Of a stretch of DNA of 64,000 nt, positions 15,152 to 24,372 are shown in pieces. A program made the translations under genes and the position numbers. Position 1 is the stretch's first letter. Each line of letters opens with the position of its first letter. Location of the stretch: NCBI RefSeq assembly GCF_003072065.1, contig NZ_QCYG01000003.1:1-64000 (forward strand). Reading direction: 5' to 3'. Origin of the DNA: Thalassorhabdomicrobium marinisediminis. GTDB lineage: Bacteria; Pseudomonadota; Alphaproteobacteria; Rhodobacterales; Rhodobacteraceae. The notes under the pieces were generated by a model, which worked only from the letters and a program-made list of their open reading frames with translations, was not told the DNA's origin and ran no database searches.

Positions 15152-18100
15152 CTAGATTTCCTGCACCTCGATTACGCCGGTCAGGCTGCGCAACGCGCCC
15201 TTGATTTGCGGATTGACGGGGAAATCCCGCTCAAGTTCCACGTCGATCTCTCCCAGTTCGGCGTCGTCGATGGTGAAGGTGATCGGCCCGCGCCCGGCCT
15301 TGATCCCGTCGCGCAGGGCGTTCTGCAGGATGTCGCTGACCGTGGGAATGGCCGCCACATCGCCCAGAAACACCCGCAACCCGGTGGACCCGGCATCGGC
15401 AACCGCCGCGTCGATCGGGGCGACGGAGCGGCCCAGAAGCTTGAGTTGCTGCGCCTCCATCGTTGCCTCGACCTGCACGACGACCTGCGACCCGGTCTCA
15501 AGAAAATCGCGCGAGGCTTCAAGCGTATCCGAGAAGATCATCACCTCGTATTGGCCGGTCGGATCGCTGAGTTGCACAAAGGCGAACCGGTTGCCGCGCG
15601 CCGACTTGCGTTCTTGCCGACCGGCCACGTGCCCCGCCATCTTGGCGACCATCGGCCCCTGCTCGGCCTTCTTGGTCACCTCGTCCAGCGTCATCACCTG
15701 CTTGCGCTTGAGCGGCGCCATGTAGTCGTCCAGCGGATGACCGGAGAGGTAGAAGCCCACGGCCTTGAACTCTTCGGCCAAACGTTCGGCGGGCAACCAG
15801 TCCTGCGCCGCCGACAGGCGCGGCTCGGGCAGATCGTCGCCGGCCTCACCGAACAGGCTCACCTGATTGGAGTTCTTCTGCTCGTGGATTGCGGCGGAAT
15901 AGCTGACCAGTGCATCAAGGCTTTCGAACACGCGGCGCCGGTTCGGGTCCAGCACGTCAAAGGCCCCGGCGCGCGCCAGCATTTCCATCGGGCGCTTGCC
16001 CACGCGCTTGAGGTCCACGCGCCGCGCCAGATCGAACAATGTCGCGAAAGGCTTTCCTTGCCCGGCATCGCCGTCCTCATACCGCGCCTGAACGATCAGG
16101 CCCATCGCCTCGACGCCGACGTTCTTCAGCGCCCCCAAACCGTAAACCAACGTGCCGTCCCGCACGTCGAACGTCGCCTTGGAGGTGTTCACACAAGGCG
16201 GCGACCACGGCAGGCCCAGCCCTTTCTTCACCTCTTGGAAATACACCGCCAGCTTGTCGGTCAGGTGCAGATCACAATTCATCATCCCTGCCATGAACTC
16301 GACCGGGTGGTTCGCCTTTAGCCACGCCGTCTGATAGCTGACCACCGCATAGGCCGCCGCGTGGGATTTGTTGAACCCGTAGTTGGCGAACTTGTCGAGC
16401 AGGTTCCAGACCTCAAGCGCCTTCTTGTCGTCAACGCCGTTTTCCTTGGCCCCTGCGATGAATTTGGGCCGCTCGGCGTCCATCGCCTCTTGGATCTTTT
16501 TCCCCATGGCGCGTCGCAACAGATCGGCCCCGCCGAGGCTATAGCCCGCCATCTCCTGCGCGATCTGCATCACCTGTTCCTGATAGACGATGATGCCCTG
16601 CGTCTCGTCCAGAATGTGGTCGATGGTCGGATGCAGCTTGTCGCGGTCGGACAGGCCGTTCTTGACCTCGCAGAACTTGGGGATGTTCTCCATCGGACCG
16701 GGGCGGTACAGCGCCACCAGCGCGATAATATCCTCGATGCAGTCGGGCTTCATGCGCCGCAGCGCGTCCATCATGCCGGTGGATTCCACCTGGAACACGG
16801 CCACGGTCTTGGCGGCGGCATAGAGCTTGTAGGTCGCCTCATCATCGAGCGGAATTCCCCCGATGTCGTTCTCCATGCCCTCGGCAGGCTCATAAAGCTC
16901 GGTCCCGTCGGCGGCGATATGCAGCGACCGCCCCGATTGCAGGATCAGGTTCACCGCGTTCTGAATCACGGTCAACGTCTTCAGGCCCAGAAAGTCGAAC
17001 TTCACCAGCCCGGCCTGTTCGACCCATTTCATGTTGAACTGCGTCGCCGGCATGTCCGAGCGCGGGTCCTGATACAGCGGCACCAGCTCATCCAGTGGGC
17101 GGTCGCCGATCACCACCCCCGCCGCGTGGGTCGAAGCGTTGCGCAAAAGGCCCTCGATCTGCTGGCCATAGGTCAACAGCCGGTCGACGACCTCTTCCTC
17201 ATCCGCCGCCTGCCGCAAGCGCGGCTCATCCGCGAGCGCCTTGACGATGCTCACGGGTTTGACCCCCTCCACCGGGATCATCTTCGACAGCTTGTCGACC
17301 TGCCCGTAAGGCAGTTGCAGCACCCGCCCCACGTCGCGCACGGCGGCCTTGGACAGCAGCGCGCCGAAGGTGATGATCTGCCCCACCTTGTCGCGGCCAT
17401 ATTTCTCTTGCACGTAGCGGATCACCTCTTCCCGGCGGTCCATGCAGAAGTCGATGTCGAAGTCGGGCATGGAGACCCGCTCGGGGTTCAGGAAGCGTTC
17501 GAACAGCAGCGAATAGCGCAGCGGGTCAAGGTCGGTGATCGTCAGCGCATAGGCCACCAGCGACCCCGCGCCGGACCCCCGCCCCGGCCCAACCGGAATG
17601 TCGTGATCCTTGGCCCATTTGATGAAGTCGGCCACGATCAGGAAATAGCCGGGAAAACCCATGCCCTCGATGATGTCGAGCTCGAAATCCAGCCGTTTCT
17701 GATACTCTTCCACGCTCACCGCATGGGGGATCACCTTCAGCCGTTCTTGCAAACCCTCATTGGCCTGCCGCCGCAGCTCTACCACCTCGTCATCGGCGAA
17801 CTTGGGCAGGATCGGATCGCGGGTATAGGTGCGGAAGGCGCAGCGCTTGGCGATCTCGACCGTGTTGGCGACCGCTTCGGGCAGGTCCGCAAACAGCGCC
17901 ACCATCTCCTCTTGCGACTTGAAATAATGCTGCGGCGTGAGCCTGCGGCGTGGCTCGTTCTGGTCCACATAGGCCCCGTCGGCGATGCAGATCAGCGCGT
18001 CGTGGGCCTCGTAAATCTCGGGCTTGGGGAAATAGACGTCGTTGGTCGCCACCAGCGGCAGCTCCATGGCATAGGCCATCTCCACGTGGCCCTGCTCGGA

Positions 18101-18667
18101 CAGCGCCTCGGCCTCGGGCAGGCCACCCTCACCGGGGTGGCGCTGCAATTCGACGTAAAGTCGGTCGGGGTAGATCGCCGCCAGCCGTGTCAGGAAGGCT
18201 TCCGCCGCCGGACGCTGGCCCGCGCGCAACAGCCGCCCCACCGGCCCGTCCGGCCCGCCGCTCAGACAGATCAGCCCCTCGGAGTAGGTCGCCAGATCAT
18301 CGACGGTCACCTGCGGCAGCTCTCCGCCCGCGTCCACATAGGCGCAGGAGTTGAGCTTCATCAGGTTCATGTAGCCCTGTTCGTTCTGCGCCAGCAGGAC
18401 AATCGGCGCGGGCGCTTCGGGCCGTCCGCGCGGGTCCGCCGTGGCCATCTGCACATCGACCTGACAGCCGATGATCGGCTGCACCCCCGCCTTGGCCGCG
18501 TATTCGGAAAACTCCAATGCGCAGAACATGTTGTTGGTGTCGGTCACGGCCACGGCGGGCATGCCGTTCGCCTCGGCCAGACTGCTGAGTTTCTTGACCG
18601 GAACCGCGCCTTCGAGCAGCGAATATTCCGTATGAACGCGCAAGTGAATGAATCGGGGATCAGCCAT
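15152..18667 (-). CDS. dnaE: DNA polymerase III alpha subunit
   Basis: A 1171-residue replicative polymerase. The N-terminal PHP domain (FIHLRVHTEYSLLEGAV), the catalytic palm region with PDFDIDFCMDRREEVI and the GPGRGSGAGSLVAYAL motif, the YQEQVMQIAQEMAGYSLGGADLLRRAMGK region, a helix-hairpin-helix area and a C-terminal OB-fold (MAGHVAGRQERKSARGNRFAFVQLSD) all appear in the normal DnaE order and length. The start at 18667 begins MADPRF, where the family begins; a 24-residue upstream extension is open but not needed. No strong ribosome-binding site is visible. Confidence 0.95.
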   Translation of the reverse strand: MADPRFIHLRVHTEYSLLEGAVPVKKLSSLAEANGMPAVAVTDTNNMFCALEFSEYAAKAGVQPIIGCQVDVQMATADPRGRPEAPAPIVLLAQNEQGYMNLMKLNSCAYVDAGGELPQVTVDDLATYSEGLICLSGGPDGPVGRLLRAGQRPAAEAFLTRLAAIYPDRLYVELQRHPGEGGLPEAEALSEQGHVEMAYAMELPLVATNDVYFPKPEIYEAHDALICIADGAYVDQNEPRRRLTPQHYFKSQEEMVALFADLPEAVANTVEIAKRCAFRTYTRDPILPKFADDEVVELRRQANEGLQERLKVIPHAVSVEEYQKRLDFELDIIEGMGFPGYFLIVADFIKWAKDHDIPVGPGRGSGAGSLVAYALTITDLDPLRYSLLFERFLNPERVSMPDFDIDFCMDRREEVIRYVQEKYGRDKVGQIITFGALLSKAAVRDVGRVLQLPYGQVDKLSKMIPVEGVKPVSIVKALADEPRLRQAADEEEVVDRLLTYGQQIEGLLRNASTHAAGVVIGDRPLDELVPLYQDPRSDMPATQFNMKWVEQAGLVKFDFLGLKTLTVIQNAVNLILQSGRSLHIAADGTELYEPAEGMENDIGGIPLDDEATYKLYAAAKTVAVFQVESTGMMDALRRMKPDCIEDIIALVALYRPGPMENIPKFCEVKNGLSDRDKLHPTIDHILDETQGIIVYQEQVMQIAQEMAGYSLGGADLLRRAMGKKIQEAMDAERPKFIAGAKENGVDDKKALEVWNLLDKFANYGFNKSHAAAYAVVSYQTAWLKANHPVEFMAGMMNCDLHLTDKLAVYFQEVKKGLGLPWSPPCVNTSKATFDVRDGTLVYGLGALKNVGVEAMGLIVQARYEDGDAGQGKPFATLFDLARRVDLKRVGKRPMEMLARAGAFDVLDPNRRRVFESLDALVSYSAAIHEQKNSNQVSLFGEAGDDLPEPRLSAAQDWLPAERLAEEFKAVGFYLSGHPLDDYMAPLKRKQVMTLDEVTKKAEQGPMVAKMAGHVAGRQERKSARGNRFAFVQLSDPTGQYEVMIFSDTLEASRDFLETGSQVVVQVEATMEAQQLKLLGRSVAPIDAAVADAGSTGLRVFLGDVAAIPTVSDILQNALRDGIKAGRGPITFTIDDAELGEIDVELERDFPVNPQIKGALRSLTGVIEVQEI

Positions 18668-18781
18668 GTCGCGCACTCTATCCGGTGGCACCTGCAGCGG
18701 GAAGAGCGTTCCGGCCCTGCCCCTGCGGAACCGGTGCAACCGACTGCGCAGACAGCGAAATTATGCCTGTCCGCGAGCGAC

Positions 18782-18801
18782 ACTTAGCAATCTAGCTAAG
18801 T
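18782..18801. promoter_or_regulatory. Perfect palindromic operator for the ArsR-type regulator
   Basis: ACTTAGC (18782-18788) and GCTAAGT (18795-18801) are perfect 7-base arms with a 6-base spacer. The dyad sits three bases before the -35 element of the arsR-like gene. TTAGC/GCTAA half-sites are familiar for ArsR regulators paired with SRPBCC proteins, so autoregulation is the simple reading. Confidence 0.65.
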
Positions 18802-18804
18802 ATA

Positions 18805-18833
18805 TTGACCCCGCCCCCGCTACGCGCAATACT
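18805..18833 (+). promoter_or_regulatory. Promoter of the arsR-SRPBCC pair, apparently leaderless
   Basis: TTGACC (18805-18810) and AATACT (18828-18833) are separated by exactly 17 bases. The start codon A is at 18840, seven bases after the -10 element, where transcription normally begins. The mRNA would then have no 5' leader; consistent with that, no Shine-Dalgarno sequence is seen. Confidence 0.5.
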
Positions 18834-18839
18834 GTCCGC

Positions 18840-19178
18840 ATGACCACGCAGCTCAACGCTTCCTTCGCAGCCCTCTCGGACCCGACCCGCCGCGCGGTGG
18901 TCGAACAGCTCTCGCGCGGGCCGGCCACGGTGTCCACGCTTGCCGCGCCCCACGCCATCGCCCTGCCCACCTTCATGCGGCACCTGCGCGTGCTTGAGGA
19001 TTGCGGCCTTGTGCGCTCGGTCAAGAAGGGCCGTGTGCGCACCTGTCATATCGAAGCGGCCCCTTTGCTGGAACTGCAAGGCTGGCTCGAATGGCAACGC
19101 CGCATCTGGGACGACCGCCTTGACCAGCTGAGCGAGCTTGCCGAAACCCTTGAGACCCCGGACCGGAGCCCCCCATGA
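18840..19178 (+). CDS. ArsR family winged-helix transcriptional repressor
   Basis: A 112-residue ArsR-type regulator. The helix-turn-helix is clear: FAALSDPTRRAVVEQLSRGPATVSTLA, then LPTFMRHLRVLEDCGLVRSVKKGRVRTCHIE. The C-terminal WLEWQRRIWDDRLDQLSELAE helix is typical of members encoded beside an AHSA1/SRPBCC protein; the metal-binding cysteines of ArsR/SmtB metal sensors are absent. It overlaps the next gene by four bases (ATGA) and is preceded by its own operator and promoter. Confidence 0.9.
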   Translation: MTTQLNASFAALSDPTRRAVVEQLSRGPATVSTLAAPHAIALPTFMRHLRVLEDCGLVRSVKKGRVRTCHIEAAPLLELQGWLEWQRRIWDDRLDQLSELAETLETPDRSPP

Positions 19179-19660
19179 CCGATTTCCAGCCCCCCCCGTT
19201 TGACCCCGCCCGCGACCTGCAGCTTGAGCAGCATATCAAGGCACGGCCCGAAACGATCTGGCGCTGCTGGGCCGAGCCGGAACTGTTCAAGCAATGGTTC
19301 ACACCCAAGCCCGTCGAAGTCACCCGCGTCGACAACGACCTGCGCCCCGGCGGCCGCGCCTTCACCGAGATGAAGCTGCCCGATGGCACCCTGATGCCCA
19401 ACGACGGCTGTTTTGTGCTGGTGGAGGCCCCGCGGCTCATCGTGATGACCGATTCCATGACCCAAGGCTTCCGCCCCACCGGGCAGGGCTTCATGACCGC
19501 GATCATCACGCTGACCCCCGACGACGCCGGAACACTCTACCGCGTGCAGGTGCTCCACGCCGAGCCCGACGCCCGCGAACGCCATGAAAAGATGGGCTTC
19601 CATGACGGTTGGGGCACCACCGCCCGACAGCTCGCCGATCTCGCCGCGTCGCTAGGTTAA
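19175..19660 (+). CDS. SRPBCC (AHSA1-type) domain protein
   Basis: A 161-residue helix-grip fold protein of the Aha1/activator-of-Hsp90-like SRPBCC group: LEQHIKARPETIWRCWAEPELFKQWFTP at the N-terminus, LRPGGRAFTEM and FHDGWGTTARQLADL at the C-terminus. Such proteins bind small hydrophobic ligands; the ligand here is unknown. Gene overlap with the ArsR regulator implies coupled translation and a common response. Confidence 0.85.
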   Translation: MTDFQPPPFDPARDLQLEQHIKARPETIWRCWAEPELFKQWFTPKPVEVTRVDNDLRPGGRAFTEMKLPDGTLMPNDGCFVLVEAPRLIVMTDSMTQGFRPTGQGFMTAIITLTPDDAGTLYRVQVLHAEPDARERHEKMGFHDGWGTTARQLADLAASLG

Positions 19661-19724
19661 TTCGCTACATTGTCAAAAAAGCCTTGCCAAACGACTTTGC
19701 GGTGGGGTTCACTCTCATTCTGAC

Positions 19725-19755
19725 GGGCGCCCTCTACGCCGCATCGAAGGCGCCC
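19725..19755. promoter_or_regulatory. Inverted repeat upstream of xdhA
   Basis: GGGCGCC (19725-19731) and GGCGCCC (19749-19755) flank a 17-base spacer, about 40 bases before the xdhA start codon. It could be a terminator for the SRPBCC gene, although no T-run follows, or a control site for the purine operon. Confidence 0.3.
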
Positions 19756-19794
19756 CACGTCAAACGCACACCTGGTACCGCGGCGGGCTAAACC

Positions 19795-21168
19795 ATGATC
19801 GTTACGTTTCTTCTGAACGGAGAGACCGTGGAGGTGAACACCACCCCCACCCAAACACTCCTCGACTGGCTGCGCGAAGAGCGTCACCTCACCGGAACCA
19901 AGGAAGGCTGCAACGAAGGCGATTGCGGCGCCTGTTCGGTGATGGTGACCGACCAGCGCGGCGCACGCACCTACAACGCCTGCATCCTGTTCATGCCGCA
20001 ACTGCACGGCAAGGCCGTCCGCACGGTCGAAGGCCTTTCGGCCCCCGACGGCGCGCTGCATCCGGTGCAGGATGCGATGATCGAACACCACGGCAGCCAG
20101 TGCGGCTTCTGCACGCCGGGCTTCGTGGTCTCGATGGCGACCAGCCACCTCAACGGGCGCTCCGACCATGACGATGTGCTCGCCGGCAATCTGTGCCGCT
20201 GCACGGGCTACGCGCCGATCATCCGCGCCGCCAAAGCGGTGGAAGGGCAGGCCATCCCCGCGCACATGCGCGACACGCCCCCCGATCTGCGCGGCGACAG
20301 CGACCTGCCCGCGCCCACCTCCAGCGACGCGCTGGCCGAATGGTGTCTGGCCCACCCGCAGGGCACGCTGATCGCGGGTGCGACGGACGTCGGCCTTTGG
20401 GCCACCAAGGGCTTCCTGCACCGCGACGGCAAACTCGATGAGGTGGCCTTTCTGCACCGCTGCCGCGACCTGCAACAGATCGAGGATCAGGGCGACACCC
20501 TGCGCATCGGCGCCGGCGTGTCGATGACCGATGTGCTCGCCGCCATGCGCGACCTGCACCCCTCTTATGCCGAGATGATCCGCCGCTACGGCTCCGAACA
20601 GGTGCGCAACGCGGCGACCATCGGCGGCAATATCGCCAACGGCTCGCCCATCGGGGACAACCCGCCTGCGCTGATCGCCATGGACGCCACGCTGCACCTG
20701 CGCCGCGGCGATACGCGCCGCGAGATGCCGATCGAGGACTTCTTCATCGACTACGGCAAGCAGGACCGCCAGCCCGGCGAGTTCGTCGAAGCGGTGACGA
20801 TACCGAAATCCGCGCCCGCCCTGCGCTGCTACAAGCTCAGCAAACGTTTCGATCAGGATATCTCGGCGGTCTGCGGCTGCTTCAACATCACCGTGGACGG
20901 CGGCACGATCACCGACGCCCGCATCGCCTTTGGCGGCATGGCCGGAACGCCCAAACGCGCCGCCGCGGCAGAAGCCGCGCTGACCGGCCAGCCGTGGACC
21001 GCCGACACCATTGAGGCCGCTGCAAACGCGATGACGCAGGATTACCAGCCGATGACCGACATGCGCGCCTCGGCCGCCTACCGGATGGAGGCCGCGCAAG
21101 GCCAGTTGCGCCGCTATTTCGCGGACCTGAACGCCAAACCCACGTCTGTTCTGGAGGTGTCGGCATGA
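19795..21168 (+). CDS. xdhA: Xanthine dehydrogenase small subunit (2Fe-2S and FAD)
   Basis: A 457-residue subunit that passes electrons from the molybdenum centre to FAD and NAD. The N-terminal ferredoxin domain has the plant-type cluster motif [11 protein letters not shown], and the second cluster domain has CGFCTPGF and CRCTGY. The FAD-binding domain follows ([15 protein letters not shown], then [20 protein letters not shown]), with the CO-dehydrogenase flavoprotein C-terminal domain last. First gene of xdhABC; it overlaps xdhB by four bases. Confidence 0.95.
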   Translation: MIVTFLLNGETVEVNTTPTQTLLDWLREERHLTGTKEGCNEGDCGACSVMVTDQRGARTYNACILFMPQLHGKAVRTVEGLSAPDGALHPVQDAMIEHHGSQCGFCTPGFVVSMATSHLNGRSDHDDVLAGNLCRCTGYAPIIRAAKAVEGQAIPAHMRDTPPDLRGDSDLPAPTSSDALAEWCLAHPQGTLIAGATDVGLWATKGFLHRDGKLDEVAFLHRCRDLQQIEDQGDTLRIGAGVSMTDVLAAMRDLHPSYAEMIRRYGSEQVRNAATIGGNIANGSPIGDNPPALIAMDATLHLRRGDTRREMPIEDFFIDYGKQDRQPGEFVEAVTIPKSAPALRCYKLSKRFDQDISAVCGCFNITVDGGTITDARIAFGGMAGTPKRAAAAEAALTGQPWTADTIEAAANAMTQDYQPMTDMRASAAYRMEAAQGQLRRYFADLNAKPTSVLEVSA

Positions 21169-23603
21169 GCGTGAACAAACCCCTTCCCCACGACGCCGCC
21201 CGCCTGCACGTCACCGGCACCGCCCGCTATGTAGACGACATGCCGACCCCGGCGGGCACCCTGAACCTCGCCTTCGGGCTCAGCGCGATCGCGCGCGGCA
21301 CGATCACCGCGATGAACCTTGACCGGGTGCGCAAGGCGCCTGGCGTTGTCGCGGTGCTCACGGCCGAGGATCTGCCCCATGCCAACGATGTCTCGCCCTC
21401 GATCCATGACGAGCCGCTGCTGAGCGACGGCACGGTGCATTACCTTGGCCAGCCGCTGTTTCTGGTGATCGCCGACAGCCACCACAACGCCCGCAACGCC
21501 GCGCGGATGGGGGATGTCACCTATGACGAGGAAACCCCGATCCTCAGCATCGAAGAGGCGATGGCCGCCGATGCCCGCTTCGAGGATGGCCCGCGAATCT
21601 ACACCAAGGGCGACGTGGATGCGGCCCTGACCGCAGCACCCCACCGTCTGTCGGGCCGCTTCGACATGGGCGGGCAGGAACATTTCTATCTGGAAGGTCA
21701 AGCCGCGCTGGCCCTGCCGCAGGAAGGCGGCGACATGATCGTGCAGTCCTCCACCCAGCACCCGACCGAGATCCAGCACAAGGTGGCCGAGGCCCTTGGC
21801 GTGCCGATGCACGGGGTGCGCGTGGAGATCCGCCGCATGGGCGGGGGCTTCGGCGGCAAGGAAAGCCAGGGCAACGCGCTTGCGGTGTCCTGCGCCGTGG
21901 CCGCCGCGCTGACCGGCAAGCCCTGCAAGATGCGCTACGACCGCGACGATGACATGACCATCACCGGCAAGCGCCACGACTTCCGCATCGAATATGACGT
22001 AGGCTTCAAGGACGATGGCCGGATCACCGGCATCGACTTCACCCATTACACCCGCTGCGGCTGGGCGCAGGACCTGTCGCTGCCCGTGGCCGACCGCGCC
22101 ATGCTGCACGCCGACAACGCCTATCTTCTGCCCGCCGCGCGCATCACCTCGCACCGGCTGAAGACCAACATGCAAAGCGCCACCGCCTTTCGCGGCTTCG
22201 GCGGCCCACAGGGCTTGATCGGGATCGAACGGGTGATGGATCACATCGCCCACACCCTCGGGCTGGACCCGATCGAGGTGCGGCGCGTGAACTATTACGC
22301 GCCGGCGGGGGATGCGCAGCCCTCAGACGGCGCATTGTCAACGAAGACGACCGCGCCCGTCAAACCCACCACCTCCGAAGACCTGACCAGCCGCGGGGCG
22401 CAGGACGTGGCCGACGGCTCCGGCGCGGAAGAGCATCTGCCACAGGCGCAGGGTCTGGATGCGGCCGAGGTCGACAATTCCACCCCCTACGCCATGCCGG
22501 TCACCGACTTCATCCTGCACGAGATGACCGACAAGCTGCTGGAGGATTCGGACTACGCCGCCCGCAAACAGGCGGTGGCCGACTGGAACGCCAAGCACGA
22601 TGTGCTGAAGAAGGGCATCGCCTTCAATCCGGTGAAGTTCGGCATCTCCTTCACGCTCACCCACCTCAATCAGGCGGGGGCTCTGGTGCATGTCTATCAG
22701 GACGGCTCGATCCACCTGAACCACGGCGGCACCGAAATGGGGCAAGGCCTGTTCCAGAAGGTGGCACAGGTCGCCGCCGCGCGTTTCGGCGTCGGGGTCG
22801 AGGCGATCAAGATCACTGCGTCGGACACCGCCAAGGTGCCCAACACCTCGGCCACCGCAGCCTCCTCCGGTTCCGACCTCAACGGGATGGCCGTGCAGAA
22901 CGCCTGCGACACCATCCGCGACCGGATCGCGGAGCTGCTGGCCGAGCTGCATCAGGTCCACCCCGACACCGTGCGCTTCGAGGATGGCGAGGTCACCGTC
23001 GCCAATGACACCATGTCCTTCGCCGCCGCCGCAAAGCTGGCCTATGAAAACCGCGTCTCGCTGTCGGCAACCGGCTTCTACAAGACGCCCGAAGTCGCGT
23101 GGGACCGGATCGCCGGCAAGGGCCGCCCGTTCTTCTACTTCGCCTATGGCGCGGCGATCTCCGAGGTGGTGATCGACACGCTCACCGGCGAGAACCGCAT
23201 CCTGCGGGTGGACATCCTTCATGACGCGGGCAAATCCCTGAACCCCGCGCTCGACATCGGCCAGATCGAGGGCGGCTTCGTGCAGGGCGCGGGCTGGCTC
23301 ACGACCGAGGAGCTCGTCTGGGACGGCTCTGGCCGTCTGCGGACCCATGCGCCCAGCACCTACAAGATCCCCGCCTGTTCCGACCGGCCGGACATCTTCA
23401 ATGTCGCGCTTTGGGATGGCGAGAACCGCTCGGACACCGTCTATCGCTCGAAAGCGGTGGGGGAGCCGCCCTTCATGCTGGGCATTTCCACCCATCTGGC
23501 GCTGGCCGACGCCTGCGCCGCCTGCGGTCCGAACTTTCCCGACCTGCAAGCGCCCGCCACCGCCGAAGAAGTGTTGCAGGCGGTCAAGCGGGCCCGTGGG
23601 TGA
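21165..23603 (+). CDS. xdhB: Xanthine dehydrogenase large subunit (molybdopterin)
   Basis: An 812-residue molybdenum-binding subunit that oxidises hypoxanthine and xanthine. Motifs: [52 protein letters not shown] and the C-terminal [11 protein letters not shown], with the conserved Glu of the active site. Between about residues 380 and 432 there is a low-complexity Ser/Thr/Ala-rich segment ([17 protein letters not shown] onward) where most homologues have only a short loop. The protein is somewhat longer than usual for that reason. Coupled to xdhA by a four-base overlap. Confidence 0.95.
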   Translation: MSVNKPLPHDAARLHVTGTARYVDDMPTPAGTLNLAFGLSAIARGTITAMNLDRVRKAPGVVAVLTAEDLPHANDVSPSIHDEPLLSDGTVHYLGQPLFLVIADSHHNARNAARMGDVTYDEETPILSIEEAMAADARFEDGPRIYTKGDVDAALTAAPHRLSGRFDMGGQEHFYLEGQAALALPQEGGDMIVQSSTQHPTEIQHKVAEALGVPMHGVRVEIRRMGGGFGGKESQGNALAVSCAVAAALTGKPCKMRYDRDDDMTITGKRHDFRIEYDVGFKDDGRITGIDFTHYTRCGWAQDLSLPVADRAMLHADNAYLLPAARITSHRLKTNMQSATAFRGFGGPQGLIGIERVMDHIAHTLGLDPIEVRRVNYYAPAGDAQPSDGALSTKTTAPVKPTTSEDLTSRGAQDVADGSGAEEHLPQAQGLDAAEVDNSTPYAMPVTDFILHEMTDKLLEDSDYAARKQAVADWNAKHDVLKKGIAFNPVKFGISFTLTHLNQAGALVHVYQDGSIHLNHGGTEMGQGLFQKVAQVAAARFGVGVEAIKITASDTAKVPNTSATAASSGSDLNGMAVQNACDTIRDRIAELLAELHQVHPDTVRFEDGEVTVANDTMSFAAAAKLAYENRVSLSATGFYKTPEVAWDRIAGKGRPFFYFAYGAAISEVVIDTLTGENRILRVDILHDAGKSLNPALDIGQIEGGFVQGAGWLTTEELVWDGSGRLRTHAPSTYKIPACSDRPDIFNVALWDGENRSDTVYRSKAVGEPPFMLGISTHLALADACAACGPNFPDLQAPATAEEVLQAVKRARG

Positions 23604-23610
23604 CCAGGCC

Positions 23611-24372
23611 ATGATCGACTTCATCCTTGTCACAGTCGCCGCCACCCGCGGCTCGGCGCCGCGCGACACCGACGCTTTCATGCGGGTCTGGCCGGACCGG
23701 CAAGAGGGCACGATCGGCGGCGGCACGCTGGAGTGGGAGGCCGCGCGCATCGCGCGTGAGGTGCTCGCCGCCGGGGAGCAGACGGCCCAGCGCACCCTGC
23801 CCCTCGGCCCCGATCTGGGCCAGTGCTGCGGCGGCGTCGTCACCCTTGAGTTCAAGCGCAACGGCACCGTCGACACGCTGATCTTTCCGCCCCTGTGGAT
23901 CTGGGGCGGCGGCCACGTGGGCCGCGCCATCGCCCGCGTCATGGCCCCGTTCGAGGATCGCGACATCATCGTGATCGACACCACCGCCGAACGGATGCCC
24001 GACCTGCCCGAGACCGTCGCGCCGCTGGTGGCCGCCGATCCGGTTCGCGTGGTGGCCCATGCGCCCGCCAACGCCGACCACCTGATCCTGACCTATTCCC
24101 ACGACCTCGACCTTGCGCTCTGCGATGCGCTGCTGCGGCACGGCTTTGGCACCGCCGGTCTGATCGGCTCGGCCACCAAGAAGGCGCGTTTCCGCAGCCG
24201 CCTGTCGGCCATGGGCCACACGCCCGAAGCCATCGCCCGCATCGCCTGCCCCATCGGCGACCCCGCCCTGGGCAAACACCCGCAGGCCATTGCCATCGGC
24301 GTGGCCGCCGCTCTGCGCTGCGGCCCCTCCACACACGCTTCCAACGAACCAGCAAGGGACCGCACCGGATGA
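23611..24372 (+). CDS. xdhC: Xanthine dehydrogenase accessory protein XdhC
   Basis: A 253-residue XdhC, which inserts sulfurated molybdenum cofactor into the large subunit. Seen are VAATRGSAPRD near the start, GTIGGGTLEWEAA, the conserved QCCGG, the Rossmann-type IWGGGHVGRAI and GLIGSATKKARFR. The N-terminus is shorter than in many homologues; a GTG at 23596 inside the end of xdhB would add five residues. It overlaps the following ABC ATPase gene by four bases (ATGA), tying the enzyme genes to the importer genes. Confidence 0.9.
   Translation: MIDFILVTVAATRGSAPRDTDAFMRVWPDRQEGTIGGGTLEWEAARIAREVLAAGEQTAQRTLPLGPDLGQCCGGVVTLEFKRNGTVDTLIFPPLWIWGGGHVGRAIARVMAPFEDRDIIVIDTTAERMPDLPETVAPLVAADPVRVVAHAPANADHLILTYSHDLDLALCDALLRHGFGTAGLIGSATKKARFRSRLSAMGHTPEAIARIACPIGDPALGKHPQAIAIGVAAALRCGPSTHASNEPARDRTG

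Noticed and set aside
16361-18787. Plus-strand open frame of 808 codons
   Set aside because: Antisense to dnaE; product is His/Arg/Leu-rich as typical for such shadows.
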